A stretch of DNA of 64,000 nucleotides from Bathynomus jamesi (GCA_023014485.1 JAJOZX010001736.1:322501-386500), one strand, 5' to 3'. Positions 10,548 through 23,056 are shown, counted from the first letter of the stretch. The notes: generated from the sequence alone by a model not told the origin. A program made the numbers and translations.

Positions 10548-12735
10548 AACTTTTTTCTCCGTTGGGCTCCTTCGACCGTAATCCTATATCTATTTCCTGT
10601 TCTATCACTCCAATTCAGCCTTTGGATCCTCCCAAGAGGAGGAGCCTTCGGCACTTTGGCGCCGCTAATTTGGAAGCACTTATGCAGTAATTGTTATTTC
10701 CCATGGAATGATTACTACTTCCGTGGCTGGGCCCTTCCCCATCACGGAGAGCATCACGGAGGTGATTCTCTCTGGCATGGAGGCGTACATTCTACATTCT
10801 ATTCCTACCCTTAAAGCCAAAAAGAACATGGATTTTAACATTACTTGTTCAACTGCTATCCGAAACAGAGAAGAGTCTTTGAGAAGGTGCCGTCGCTATC
10901 CAAATCCTGAGTTTCCCTCAGCTTATATTTCTGCCCGGAATCGTGCAAAATCTGTTCTTCGACTCGTTAAAAATTCCTCCACTCGACGAAAATATGAAAA
11001 TCTATCCAATTCTAATTCTTCTCGACTTTTCTGGCATCTAGCTAAGAACCTCTCCAACCACTTTACTTCCTTTTCTTTCCCTCCTCTTTTCCACTCCGAC
11101 GGCTCAGTTGCCATCTGTTATGAAAAAGCTGAAATCTTCGCTCAAACTTTCGCTTACATTTAAACCCTGGACGATTCCGGTGCTGTTTTTCCATCTCCTC
11201 CTCCCTCTGGCTTTATTTTGTCTGAAATTAGAATCTCTTCTAAAGATGATTTTTCTGCTCTAACTGCGCTCAACTCTAGGAAGCCATACGGTCCTGATGG
11301 TGTTCTTCCTGTTTTTCTTAAGAACTGTACTTCTGTGCTGACACCCTGCCTAGGCAAACTCTTTCGTATTTGTCTTTCATCTGGTACTTTTCCTTCCTGC
11401 ATGAAGTTCGCTTTCATTCAGCCTGTCCCAAAGAAGGGGGACCGCTTTCAACCTTCAAAATATCGCCCAATTGCTTTCATTTCTTGTCTCTCTAAAGTTT
11501 TTGAATCTTTCCTTAATAGGAAGATTCTTAAACATCTTTCTTCCAACAATCTTCTTTCAGATCATCAGTATATGTTTCGCAAAGGACGCTCTACTGGCTA
11601 TCTTGCATATCTCTCTGACTCTTAGTCCTCTTCCTTTTGGGATTTAGGTGAAACTTTTGCCATTGTGGTAGAAATATCAAAAGCTTTTGATAGGGTCTGG
11701 CACACATCTTTAATTTCGAAACTGTCCTCCTTCGGTTTCTATCTTTGTATCTTTGCCTTCATCTCTAATTTCCTTTCTGGCCTATCTATAGGTGCGGTTG
11801 TATATGGCCACTGTTCTTCTCCTAAAGCTTTTAACAGTGGTGTTCCTCAGGGTTCAGTCCTGTCAACCATTCTTTTCCTTTTGTTTTTTAATAATCTTTT
11901 AATTCGCACTTCGTGTCCGATTCACTCCTATGCCGTTGATTCCACTCTTCACTTCTCCATCCGCTTCCCAAGGAGTCCCTCACAGCAGTCTCTTCATGAT
12001 TCGCGTAGGACGACAATGGGACAACTGACCTCTAATCTTTGTGTTATATCTGATTTGGGCAGAGAAAATCTTGTGGCTTTCAATGCTTCAAAAACTCAGT
12101 TCCTCCATCTGTCTACTCGTCACAAGCTTCCACTCAACTTCGACAATCTTAACTTCAACAACACACACACCTCAATCCTTTCTCTTAACATTTTTGGCGT
12201 TTCCTTTTCTCTGGAAAGATCACATTATCTTTCCAAAACAGCTTTTAAGAGGTTAGGTGTGCTGTACCGCCTCTGCGGTTTTTTAACCCCCATACAGTTG
12301 CTGTCTCTGTATAGAGTTTTTTTCACCCCTGTATGGAGTATGTTTCCCATGTGTGGGGTGGCTGAACCCTCTGTTCGCCGCAATGTTGCCTCACTCTCTA
12401 TTTACTCTCGCTAGTATAACGGATATTGCTCTTCTGAACTCTCTAACTCCATGCCTCCTCCTTTAATTAAGGAGAGCACATAGCACCAGACTTTATACAC
12501 TTTCTCATTCCTTTTCTATCTAAATATCTAATGCAAGAGATCATTGGTATTTTCTATCTTTCTTCTACTCAATCGGTCAACTTTGGAACAATTTTCCTTA
12601 ATCCATCTTTCCTACTTTCCATTACCTCCCATCTTTTAAACGCAGAGTGTATATGCGTTTCTTCTTCTTCTATAGGGGGTAGGCGGTTTTGCGGGCATTT
12701 TCCCTTGACCCCTCCTTCGTGCATAATATATATAT
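10548..12735 (+). mobile_element. Jockey-like non-LTR retrotransposon, copy A (5' truncated, degenerate)
   Basis: It starts inside the end of the endonuclease region (SPLG) and runs through the reverse transcriptase: SPLGPDGV-type fingers block (KPYGPDGVLPVFLKNC), PVPKKGDRFQPSKYRPIAF, YMFRKGRSTGY, a palm block ISKAFDRVW, and GVPQGSVLSTILFLLFFNNL. The catalytic box is degenerate: HSYAVDSTLHF where the other copies have HSYADDSTLHF. The C-terminal region keeps the repeated family signature. Frames change several times; the longest pieces are 11218-11625 and 11665-12414. The 3' end is a CCCTTGACCCCTCCTTC-type tail followed by GCATAATATA. Confidence 0.85.
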
Positions 12736-13203
12736 AATATAAGTTTCTGAGGGGACCATCCTGAGTTTATGTGTATATATATATGTAGTAAGATTTGATT
12801 TAAGTCCAGTTTTTGTGATTTTCCAGAATTAAAACAGCTGTCTTTTTTTTCAATGCAGTTGACGAAGGCTTCCTTTTTTTCAAACCATGAGCTTCATAGC
12901 GTTTGTCCAGTCCTACCTCTGGGAACCTATAGGTGGAATTGATGCTGTGGATTTAGTAAACTATTTCATTCATCAATTGTAAGCACTGCATAATCAAGTT
13001 TGTCACTAAACTAGCCTAGTCGATAAATGTCTGTCGACACGGAGATCATTGTTAAAGTGTTGGTCTAAGGTGGTGTGACAATCCTTTCCGTAGTTTGTTT
13101 TTCCTGCGAAATGTAAATTTTTAATTACTTGTATAATGCTGGTGTAAATAATTCATACACCCCTTTTTTTTAATCCAATATTAGATAACTCGACATGAAC
13201 ATA
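12736..13203. other. No gene seen
   Basis: AT-rich unique-looking sequence between the non-LTR copy and the mariner fragment. I see no conserved coding block, RNA gene or repeat beyond a short TA tract at about 12773-12784. Confidence 0.5.
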
Positions 13204-13205
13204 TA

Positions 13206-13990
13206 CGAGGGTAATTCAATAAGTATCCACACTTTTTATTTTCACAATTTTATTTTCACATCTGATAGATTATAAACACATCACTTCTCAACATAGTCTC
13301 CCTGTTTCTCAATACACTTAGTCCAGCGATCTACAAGCTTCCTAATGCCATCACAAAAGAATGTTTTTGGCTGTGTGCGTAGCCAGTCATGCACCGCCTC
13401 CTTCAGGTCATCATCGCCTTGGAATCGCTGACCTCTCACAGCGTCTTTTAGTTGTCCAAACAGGTAAAAATCCAAAGGTGCCAGGTCTGGACTGTAGGCT
13501 GGATGGTCGAGAACTTCAAATTTAAGTTCTTTAAGGCATTTTCTAGTCTGTGCAGCGGTATGAGGGCGCGTAATGTCGTGTAACAGAATACCACCTTCCG
13601 ACAATTTCCCTCTCCGTTTTGTGCAAATTGCTTGCTTTAATTCATTCCGAAGCATGTCAGAATACGATGCACTTGTTACTGTAGTTCCACGTTCTAGATA
13701 ATGTTCAAGGATAGGGCCTCGTATATCCCAAAACAGTGTTAGCATAACTTTACCTGCTGACGGCTGCGCTTTGAACTTCCTTGCAACGGGAGATGTTGGA
13801 TGCTTCCATTGCATGCTCTGTCGTTTGCTTTCTGGTTCATAGTGATGGATCCAGGTTTCATCTCCAGTGATAATGCGCTCCAAAAAGTTTTCACCTTCGT
13901 GATGATACCGCGCCAAAAAACGAGCGCAGACGTCCATACGATTACGCTTGTGCTCTTCTGTCAACCGTTTGTTGCGAGAGAGCCAGAACA
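13206..13990 (-). pseudogene. mariner transposon fragment with transposase C-terminal half (DD34D)
   Basis: The intact end is at 13206, a CGAGGGTAATTCAATAAGT terminal repeat preceded by TA. The transposase reads on the minus strand from about 13990 to 13281: RLTEEHKRNRMDVCARFLAR, first Asp in IITGDETWIHHYEPESK, second Asp in HDITRPHTAAQ, and the mariner YSPDLAPLDFYLFGQLKDA with the third Asp 34 residues later. The usual HDN of the second motif is HDI here. The N-terminal DNA-binding half and the other terminal repeat are missing, so the piece is dead. Its broken edge abuts the polymerase pseudogene. Confidence 0.88.
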
Positions 13991-14732
13991 TCTGCGACGA
14001 GTGCATGAACGTTGAGTGTGATGAATGCCGTGGATGTGGTAAACGGACAAATATTTTTAAGATGTCTGCAAGAGACTCGCCCGTGAAAATCTTGGTGAAC
14101 TATATTGTTAAACTGTCGGATCAATTAAAAAACGTGGCTGTGTACATTCTTGCTCATAATGGCGCAAAATTTTAAACAGTTTCATTATAAGGAGCAGCTT
14201 CAACATGAGTCCTCAGAAATATACACGGGTGACTCTTTGAAAAGACGTAACAAACTTATACAAATGCAACTAAAGAATAATGTTCGGTTTAAAGACATAT
14301 TATTAGTAACGTCCTGTAAATTAGCCAAGTTACCCAAAGTAATGGGCGTGGATACTGAAGTTTCAAAAATGTATTTCCCTTACACTTTCCTCACCAGCGA
14401 CACTTTAAATTACATAGGACCACCAACCTCCAAACATGACTTTAACTATGACAGTATGAGTGTTAGTGAGCAAGAAGATTTTGAGAGGTCCTACACCAGT
14501 TTTAATGATCCCAATCCTTACACTAGAGCGGTCGAGTGCGAGCGCTATTCTGTGAATGATGTGCGTGTGCTTAGAGTATGTTTCCAGACCTTCAGAAGGA
14601 TGCACATAACCCGATTCAATTGTGATCTGCTACAAGACGCAACCACGATCCCGTCATTGTGCTTCACTGTATTGAAGAATAACTTTAAGCCTAAAGACAC
14701 CCTGGCTATCATTCCCTCTAACGTTCCGCATA
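13990..14732 (+). pseudogene. Protein-primed family B DNA polymerase, segment 1 (exonuclease domain)
   Basis: The 3'-5' exonuclease half of a DNA_pol_B_2-type polymerase, as carried by Polinton/Maverick-like elements and related viruses. Visible are a Cys cluster (CDECRGCGKR), the Exo II motif AHNGAKF at about 14152-14172, and, after a frameshift there, FPYTFLTSDTLNYIGPPTSK. The Exo III-like region is YSVNDVRVLRVCFQTFRRM (about 14540-14600), followed by TLAIIPSNVPHS. A non-LTR insertion ends the segment at about 14733. No Polinton integrase, ATPase or capsid gene is visible nearby. The copy is an inactive fossil. Confidence 0.8.
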
Positions 14733-17170
14733 GCTTTTTTTATGTCTGAAGGAGTGGCCAAGGGCAAATGCCCGCAAAATCGCTCATAGAAGAAGAAGAG
14801 AGTCAAATGAAGGTGTGGGGTTTTCGAGATGCCTAGAGACACTGCGTTTGAAAGATGGGAGGTCATAGACAGGAACAACAAAGATGGACTGATGAAGATT
14901 ATTCCAGAGTTCACCGGTTATATAGATGAAAGATGGAAAATACCGATTAACCTTTGCGTTAGAGAGTTGGACAGAAAAGGAATGAGAAAGCGTATAAAGT
15001 CTGGTGCTGCGTGCTCTCCTTAAAGGAGGAGGCATGCAGTAAGACAGTTCAGAAGAGCAATGTCCGTTATAATAGCCATAGAGAGTGAGGCAACAATGCG
15101 GCGAAGAGAGGGAGAGTGAGGCAACAATGCGGCGAAGAGAGGGAGAGTGAAGACAACCAGTAAAAGGTGGGGAATTGATGAGACGAAAAGCCTTTAGTTG
15201 CACCCGATCAAGTACGGCTGTGTGGGTTGAGCCACCCCACACGTGAGAAGTATACTCCATACAGGGGCGAAGGAGACCCCGATACGAAGCAGCAACTGAG
15301 TGGGGGTGAAGAAACTGCGGAGGCAGTACTGCACACCTAACCTCTTAGAAGCTGTTTTGGAAAGAGTATATATGTGATGATTCCAGGAAAGATCACGAGA
15401 AGAAGGGGAAATACAGTACAAAGAATGTTAAAAAGAGGAAGGATTCAGTTGTGTGTTGTTGAAGGCAAGGGGATAGTCGTGTGGAATATTATGACGCGTA
15501 GACAGATGGAGGAACTGAGTTTTCGACACATTGAAAGCCACAGGGTTTTCTCTGCCAAAATCAGAGATAGCAGAAAAATCAGAGGTCAGGTGTCCCATTG
15601 TCGTCCTATGCGAATCATGAAGAGACTGCTGTGAGGAACACTTTGGGAAGCGGATGGAGAAGTGAAGAGTAGAATCATCGGCATAGGAGTGAATAGAACA
15701 GGAAGTGCGAATTAAAAGGTCATTAATAAATAAAAGACAAAGAGTGGGTGACAAGACAGAACCCTGAGGAACACCACTGTTAATAGTTTTAGGAGAAAAA
15801 CAGTGGCCATCTTCAACTGACGTTATTTTTCGGCCAGAAAGGAAATTAGAGATGAGGGCAAAGATAGAAGGATAGAAACCGAAGGAGGACAGTTTCGAAA
15901 TTAAAGATTTGTGCCAGACTCAATTAAAAGCATTTGATATGTCTAGCGCAATAGCAAAAGTTTCATCGAAATCCCAAAAGGAGGAGGACCAAGAGTCAGG
16001 AAGATATACAAGAAGTTCACCAGTAGAGCGTCCCTTGCGGAACCCATACTGACGATCTGAAAGAAAATTGTGAGAAGAGAGGTGTTTAAGAAAATTCCTA
16101 TTAAGGGTAGATTCAAAAACTTTAGAAAGACAAGAAACCAAAGCCTTTTTTGGGAAAGGTTGAAGGAAAAGAACCAGATGAAATGCAAAGACGAAAGAGT
16201 TTGCCTAGGCAGGGTGTGAGCACAGAACGACAGTTCTTAAGAACAACAGGAGGAATACCATCAGGACCATACGCCTTCCTAGAGTTGAACCCAGATTGGG
16301 CAGAAAAACATCTTTAGAAGAGATTCTAATTTCAGACATAATAAAGTCAGAGGGAGGAGGCGATGGAGGAACAGCACCGGAATCGTCCATAGTTGAGTTG
16401 GAAGCGAAAGTTTGAGCGAAGAGTTCAGCTTTGTCAGAAGAAGAAACGGCAACTGAGCCATCGGAATGGAAAAGAGGAGGGAAAGAAGAGGAAGTAAAGT
16501 GTTGAAGAGGTTCTAAGCTAGATGCCAGAAAGAGCGAGAAGAATTAGAATTGCATAGATTTTCACATTTTTGTCTGATGAAGGAATTTTTGGGGAGTCGA
16601 AGTACAGATTTTACACGATTCCACGAATAAATGTAAGCTGAATAAGAATCAGGGATTGGATGGTGACGGTACCTTCTGAAAGCCTTCTCTCTGTTGCGGA
16701 TAGCAATAGAAGAAGTAAATTTAAACCAAGGTTTTTTTGCATAAGTAGTAGGAATAGAATATGGAATGTACGCCTCCATGCCCAAGAGAATCACCTCTGT
16801 GATGCGCTCACAGCAGTAATCATTCCATGAGAAATAATTGAAGTACTGCCTAAGGGCTTCCCAATCAGCGGCGTCGAAGTGCCAAAGGCGCCTCCTCTTA
16901 GGAGGATCCAAAGGCCGAATTGGAGTGATAGGACAGGAAACAGATATAAGATTTTCGTAGAAGGACCCAACGGAGAAAAAAGTTTGACAGAGTAAGAATA
17001 AGGATGAGAAGTAAGAAATAAATCCAGAATGTTGAGCCTATCTCCAAGGCAATCCGCGATACGAGTCGGGTGCTTTACAATTTGCTCCAGGTCATTTAGG
17101 ATAGAAAAGTTGTAAGTTCGTTCACCTGGGATGACAGTGAAATGGGAAGAAAGCCAAAGGTGGTGGTGGA
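14733..17170 (-). mobile_element. Jockey-like non-LTR retrotransposon, copy B, inserted in the polymerase gene
   Basis: Read on the minus strand from 17170: the end of an APE-type endonuclease (HHHLWLSSHFTVIPGERTYN, HPTRIADCLGDRLNILDLF), then linker, fingers (GRRMVLMVFLLLFL region, frame-shifted), YGFRKGRSTGELLVYL, palm Asp region, MSPTLCLLFINDLLIRTSC, catalytic HSYADDSTLHF (about 15690), and the C-terminal domain MEYTSHVWGGSTHTAVLDRV. It ends in the family tail GGCCACTCC then ACATAAAAAAA at about 14733. Many frameshifts are present. Excising it rejoins polymerase segments 1 and 2 (IIPSNVPHS and SYGYKGIYWL). Confidence 0.88.
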
Positions 17171-17791
17171 CAGTTATGGGTATAAGGGCATTTACTGGCT
17201 CACACACCTACATCAGCACACAGGAGTGCTCACAAAACATGTTCGTAACACGGACGAATTGGCAATTAAGATTAATGTTCGTGTTTTTTGGGTCGATGGG
17301 CTAAGTGAAGATCCTCACACTGGTGTGAATACGGTGTACTCTTTAAAGGGGTATTGGTGGCATGGATGTCCATGTGCTGAGTGTGGATTCACAGGAGATA
17401 TCTGTGGGAGATTTCTCGCTGAAAGTCTTGCATGGACTCGTGCCCGAGACCAGCTTATAGACGCCCAGTTCACCCACAAAGTACTACTGGGACATGAATA
17501 TGATGCATGGTTTGATTTCGATGAACAATATCGCGAACAAATGAAAGACATCAAGCGTTCAATGGTAGTGGGCCCTCTAAAATGTGGAGATAGTCTCTTT
17601 GGAGGATGCACAAGCCCATTCAAGCTATATTTTCACCTACGGAGGGCTTGAAACTCCATTACTATTTCTGTTCTTTATACCCCTACGTTATGAAGAACAG
17701 CCCATACCCCGTAGTCGCACCTGAAAAACTGGTGGGCCCTACACTACCTACCATGGAGGACTTCTCAACTATTTTGAACGATGTACAGTTA
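17171..17791 (+). pseudogene. Protein-primed family B DNA polymerase, segment 2 (to palm motif A)
   Basis: It resumes directly after the non-LTR copy with SYGYKGIYWLTHL. It shows the block TVYSLKGYWWHGCPCAECGF (about 17333-17390), which corresponds to the family's YxFxGCxWHGC motif. It continues through SLFGGCTSPFKLYF (about 17590-17632) to the palm motif A region CSLYPYVMKNSPYP (about 17667-17710). The metal-binding Asp expected three residues before SLYP is replaced here. There is one frameshift near 17635-17650. It is cut at 17792 by a second insertion. Confidence 0.82.
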
Positions 17792-18239
17792 CCCGCAATA
17801 GTTCCGTTCTACCCCCTCCAAGATGTAGAAGCAACGCAGTCCCTCTTAAACCCCAGTCCCCCATCACTCCCTCCCTCTCCTGTTCCCCCCTCTCAGGTGT
17901 TGTCATTCATAGTAATACTTTTATTTTTTGAAAACCAATGACAGAATATATATATTGTTCCGTAGTTTTGGTGGTAATGCTAGGACGACTATATGTTTTA
18001 TTCATGCATTATTCCTAAATTTCAGGGAATAGGGTAGTTAGGTTATTTTACATACGTGAGATACTTTAAAAACTTTCAATCATAGGATTTTGATGTGGCA
18101 ATCTTATAGTTAAAGTGTAAGAGAAGTTGTAGTATCGACTTTTCCTCCAGACACTAATATTTCTGTTTAAAGTCCATGCATTATCAACAAATGATTTTCT
18201 AGAAAAAGGTCTATCCATGGAGAGATAATGATAACATAA

Positions 18240-18718
18240 AGTAGTTCAAGTTTTTATTACAAAAATAAACATGAATCAAATAAATTTAGGGATTTTCTTA
18301 AGAGCATACAAAACAATGTTCAAATTATAAGGAACTGACAATTGTTCAAATAAATAAATATATATTCACTACATCACAACCATAATATTATTATTCACAA
18401 TTACTCAATACTTGGGCCATCCTCCATTATTTTTAATGACCTCTCGTAGCCTATTTGGAATTGATGCCACGTTATTGTAGATGACTTATGGGTTTGTGCG
18501 GAAAGTTCCCACTCTGCCATTGTGTGTTCCAGTAGGTGCCGAGATGTCCGCTCCTGCCCAGGCTCCCAAACGTTAAACACATTTGCCCACACGTTTTCAA
18601 TGGAGTTTAGGTCACACCCCTTGGTGGGCCAGTTCAGAAACTCGACATCTCGTTGTTCCTGAAACCACTCTCTAATGGTCCTGGCAGTATGAACAGGGCA
18701 GTTATCTTGTAATATATA
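18240..18718 (-). pseudogene. Tc1/mariner-superfamily transposase C-terminal fragment (DD35E)
   Basis: From 18718 down to 18401 the minus strand reads QDNCPVHTARTIREWFQEQ, then FLNWPTKGCDLNSIENVW, ending MEDGPSIE and a stop. The second Asp and the Glu are separated by 35 residues. The N-terminal half is missing because dispersed repeat copy 4 starts at 18719. The remainder to about 18240 is probably the element's 3' flank, but I did not find its terminal repeat partner. Confidence 0.75.
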
Positions 18719-19666
18719 TGTTAACGCTCCGTCTATGGCCTTGAGTGGTTCGAGGTTGACGGGGGTTCTGGTTAGGTGGCAGCAACGGATTTTCTCACTC
18801 TGAGGTAGCTGGTACCGTGTAGGGAATCGCAGTAGTTTCTTTTATGCTTCACTCCAATTTCTTCTTGTAGTGGATCGGAGGATCCTGAGAAAGCTTACTA
18901 AATTATCTGACGGTTCCCCGATTCTTCTTGTAGAGTATCGGGAAATTATTTATTCTATTTTAAAACTAAGTTCTCTGGAGAAAGCAGGGCTCAAAGGAGA
19001 AGACAAATAGATCCTCTGAGTGAATTTTACTGATTCAGCCTCTTGGTCAGATCAGAATAACCAAAATGATAATTTGAAAAATTACAAGAGTTTATATACT
19101 AATAATTTGGTGATATCATTATTATTTAAAGTTGACCTGTTTTGTTTTTTATTCTCAATTGGCTGATTTTTTTTTTGCAAGATATTTGAAGATAAGGGTA
19201 AATTTTTACTATAACAGCATACTGGCAGATAAGCAAGATATTTGAAGATGAAGTCATATTTTTCTTTTAAACAGCATATTGACAGATCTGATGTTATCAT
19301 CATTTGCCGAGTTAACTAAAAATGGAAATTGAAATATGCATTTTATTATGAATTACAATTAAACATGCATATGAGCCAAAATTAAATACTTAAAATTTAA
19401 AATTCATTGTTAATTTAGAGTTTCGGCAAGTTATGACCTCATCTTTTACAACTAAGAGAGAATGTATAAAAAAATGAACCATGCAGAATTTAACTCGATT
19501 ACATGATTAAGCTTAATCTAAAAAATGATTAGGTAATTTAAAAAAGAACTAATTTATCAATTACTAAGTAAAAATTAAATAGAAAGAAAATTAAAAATTT
19601 TTCTAAACTTCCATTTTATATAGTTATATACAGTGTCACGCGAGTTTGGACTTTATATGCAAAAAT
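18719..19666 (-). repeat. Dispersed ~0.95-kb repeat, copy 4 (near full length)
   Basis: On the minus strand this runs from TGCATATAAAGTCC at 19666 to GTTAACA at 18719. It matches copy 1 over its right two thirds and copy 2 over its left half, so it gives the best view of the unit length. The outer bases are TG and CA. No target duplication is evident. No ORF is conserved. The next 200 bases (19667-19880) hold nothing I can identify. Confidence 0.65.
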
Positions 19667-19879
19667 GAATGTTAGAATTATTCAGATTTACATATATATT
19701 TATGTATATTATTTATGGAGTGAACAATCTCTTCTTTTCTTTCTTATTTGTCTTTTTCATCATTTCGCTCTTTCCTCTATTCTCACTCTTTACTCTAGTT
19801 TTCGCTGTCTTATACGAACGTGGTAGACAGGTAGCCGTGGCCGGTGTTAAGGTTTAGAACAGCAAAGGAACCGACCGGG

Positions 19880-21800
19880 ATAATTTTTTTATGCAAGAAG
19901 GAGGGGCCAAGGGCAAATGCCCACAAAAGCGCCCCTCCCATAGAAGAAGAACAGAGCCAAAATCAAGGTCCGGGTTTTCGAGATGCCTAGACACTCTGCG
20001 TTTGAAACCTGGGGGGTCATAGACAGGAGGAAAGATGGATTGAGGAAGATTGTTCCAGAGTTGACCGGTTGAGTAGATGAAAGACTGAAAATACCGATTA
20101 ACCCTCGCATTAGAAAGTTGGACAGAAAAGGAATGAGAAAGTGTATAAAGTCTGGTACTGCGTGCTCTCCTTAAAGGAGAAGGCATGCAGTTAGAGAGTT
20201 CAGAAGAGCAACGTCTGTTGTGATAGCGATAGTAAAGAGAGAGTGAGGCAACACTGTGGCGAAGAGAGAGAGATGGAAGACAATCAGTAAGAGGCGGGGG
20301 AAATGATGAAACGAAAAGCCTTTCATTCTACCCGATCAAGTACGGCTGTGTGGGTTGAACCACCCCAAACATGAGAAGCATACTCCATACAAGGGCGAAC
20401 AAGACCCCTGTACAGAGACAGTAACTGAGTCGGGGTGAAAAAACCGCGGGGTTGGTACAGCACACCTATCCTCTAAGAAGCTGTTTTAGAAAGAGAGTAT
20501 ATGTGATCTTTCCAGGAAAGGTCACGAGAAAAGGAAACACCAAGAATGTTAAGAGAAGAGGAAGGATTGAGCTGTGTTGTTGAAGGTAAGGGGATAGTCA
20601 TGTGGAAGATTGTGACGAGTAGACAGATGCAGATGGAGGAACTGAGTTTTTTAGGCATTGAAAGACACAAGGTTTTCTCTGCCCCAATCAGAGATACCAG
20701 AAAGATCAGAGGTCACGTACTACGCGAATCATGGAGTGACTGCCGAGAGGGACGTTTTGGGAAGCGGGTGGAGGAGTGAAGAGTGGAATTATCAGCATAG
20801 GAGTGAATAGAAGAGGAAGTGCAAACTAAAAGATCATTAATAAATAAAAGGAAAAGAGTGGGTGACAGGACAGAAACCTGAGGAACACGACTATTAATAG
20901 CTTTAGGAGAAAAACAGTGGCCATCTACAACCGCCGCTATTTATCGACCAGAAAGGAAATTAAAGATGAGGGCAAACATAGAAGGATAGAAACCAAAGGA
21001 GGGCAGTTTCATAATTAAAGATTTGTGCCAGACTCAATTAAAAGCATTTGATATGTCTAGCGCAATAGCAAATATTTCACCAAAATCCCAAAAGGAGGAG
21101 GACCAAGAGTCAGAGAGATATACACAAGAAGTTCACCAGTAGAGCGTCCCTTGCGGAACCCATACTGACGATCTGAAAGAAAATTGTGAGAAGAGAAGTT
21201 TTAAAGAAACTTCCTATTAGGGATAGATTAAAAAAACTTTGGAAAGGTAAGAAATCACTGCAATTAGGTGATAGTTGGAGGGTTGAGAGAGGTCACCCTT
21301 TTTTGGGATATGCTGAATGAAAACGAACTTCAAGCAGGAAGTGAAAGTACCAGATGAGAGAGAAAGACAAAAGAGTTTGCTAGGCAGGGTGTCAGCACAG
21401 AAGCACAGTTCTTAAGAACAACAGGAGGAACACCATTAGGACCATACGCCTTCCTCGAGTTGAGCCCAGATAGGGCAGCAAAAGCCTCTTTAGAAAAGAT
21501 TCTAATTTCAGACATAATATGTAAAGTCAGAGGGAGGAGGAGATGGAGGAACAACACCGGAATCGTCTAATGATGGAATTTTTGGGGAGTAGAAGAACAG
21601 ATTTTGCACGATTCCACGAAGAAATATGCAAGTTGAGTGAGACTTAGGAGTTGGATGGCGACGGTACCTTCTGAAAGGTTTTGTTGCGGATAGAATTAGA
21701 ACAAGTAAAGTTAAACCAAGGTTTTTGCATTAGTAGGAATAGAATATGGAATGTACGCCTCCATGCCCGAGAGAATCACCTCTGTGATGCACTCAGCACA
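19880..21800 (-). mobile_element. Jockey-like non-LTR retrotransposon, copy C
   Basis: Minus strand. The 5' edge lies near 21800 at the linker (GMEAYIPYSI); the conserved RT blocks follow (NSRKAYGPNGVPPVVLKNCA, about 21410-21480) and the body is riddled with indels. The best-kept part is the C-terminal region at 19854-20186, RRARSTRLYTLSHSFSVQLS and STGQLWNNLPQSIFPPVYD. The 3' tail is CCTTGGCCCCTCCTTC then TTGCATAAAAAAATTA at about 19880. It is nested inside the 17792-23056 insertion. Confidence 0.85.
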
Positions 21801-22012
21801 CACTATTATTACTATTTACTTACTTTTTTTACGCCGAAACAGTTTGAACAAACGGGTTAAAGAGAGTGCGGTTAAAAAGAGTGCTTTGGGACATTTCAAC
21901 CTCTAGCCTGGGCCAATTCCGGGTGTTGCCAACAAGTATTTTATATTCTTAATTTCATACAAAACATTATTCAATTTTTATTTACGTACAAAACCTCATT
22001 AAATTTCTTATT

Positions 22013-22165
22013 AAGCATTATCTTCTTCATTAAACAAAACATTATTATCTTCTTTATTAAACAAAACATTATTATCTTCTTTATTAAACAAAACATTATT
22101 ATCTTCTTTATTAAACAAAACATTATTATCTTCTTTATTAAACAAAACATTATTATCTTTATTAA
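22013..22165. repeat. 27-bp minisatellite, about five units
   Basis: Five nearly identical units of ATTATCTTCTTTATTAAACA plus AAACATT follow one another. On the minus strand they translate as repeats of KKIIMFCLI. There are no unique spacers, so it is not a CRISPR array. Confidence 0.9.
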
Positions 22166-23030
22166 AATTATTAAATTCTTATTAGTCATTATTATGTTTA
22201 TTAAAAAAAACCAATACGTGACATTTAATGTATTTCGTCGCTGGCTTCAAATCACAGTTTAAAATTAGATGCTATTCGAATCGTAATCTGACACATGAAA
22301 TTACAGTGTACTTCGAATTTTGGGATCATTCGTGATGCAGTAAGTTTTGTTATATCGTGTTTCGATATTAACACTTACAAATAAGTTTTGTATTCCTCTA
22401 CATTATGATGAATAATTTCAGCTATTGTGGGATTCCATGTCGTCGGTTTGTTCTCGTAATACCGTCGTTTTTGTTGTATTATTTTAAAGAGAAACAAGAT
22501 TATTGGGATACACAAACATTTTCGGAAGCCGTTGATATATTTTTGAGTATTTCTAGAGAAAGTTTTATTAAAATTAAATGCGTTAGTGGATGAACCAGTT
22601 AGTTATTAATCTATTATGCAAAAGAGAATGGATTAGGAGGGGAAGGTCAAAAGGAAAGAAGCAAAAACAGAAATGGCAGTAGTTGATAGGGTGGGAGGAA
22701 TGAGAGAGACAGGACGAGGTAATAATCGGGTAGCAGGGCGGGGAGAAAGAGAAGGTTCATGTATTAGTATGAGGTGAAGGGGAAGGAAAAAGGAAAATAA
22801 GATTGAAGGTAAATCGAAAGAAAAGAAAATAACAAGGAGGCAGGAAGAGGGAACAGAGAGAGAGAGAGAGAGAGGACGTGGGGATAGCAAAAGGAGCGGG
22901 GGAGGACGAGAGGGGAATAGCGAGTCGGGGAGGGGGAGGAGGAGAGGAAAGAAGTGAGGGTGGGGATGGAGGAGAGGGAGTGAGTGAGGGTGGGGTAGAA
23001 AGATGGACTGCGTTGCTGTCACATCTCGGA
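22166..23030. other. No recognised gene; purine-rich stretch
   Basis: From 22166 to 22620 the sequence is AT-rich. A 62-codon frame at 22405-22593 follows an acceptor-like TTTCAG but matches nothing I know. From about 22625 to 23030 the strand is strongly G/A-rich, with a (GA)n core at about 22857-22872. Long reading frames on either strand here are composition artefacts. The last part is the right arm of the 17792-23056 insertion. Confidence 0.5.
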
Positions 23031-23056
23031 GAGGGTGGAGCGGAACTATTGCAGGG

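Larger units (their letters stand above)
17792..23056. mobile_element. 5.3-kb insertion with long inverted ends, unclassified
   Basis: The two edges are inverted copies over at least 48 bp with about nine mismatches: left GCAATAGTTCCGTTCTACCC from 17795, right (other strand) GCAATAGTTCCGCTCCACCC ending at 23053. A pyrimidine-rich extension continues both. They sit exactly where the polymerase reading breaks off (after DVQL) and resumes (LPIELWMPVLPV). The interior is filled by later insertions: a Tc1-like scrap, dispersed repeat copy 4, and non-LTR copy C. No transposase belonging to this element was recognised. From 17942 to 18240 there is no gene. Confidence 0.6.

Noticed and set aside
10548..12735. 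Host multi-exon gene from several adjacent open frames
   Set aside because: The frames are pieces of one reverse transcriptase with frameshifts and match five other copies in the window.
22013..22165. Regular 27-bp repeats as a possible CRISPR array
   Set aside because: Units are contiguous with no spacers, and the DNA is eukaryotic.
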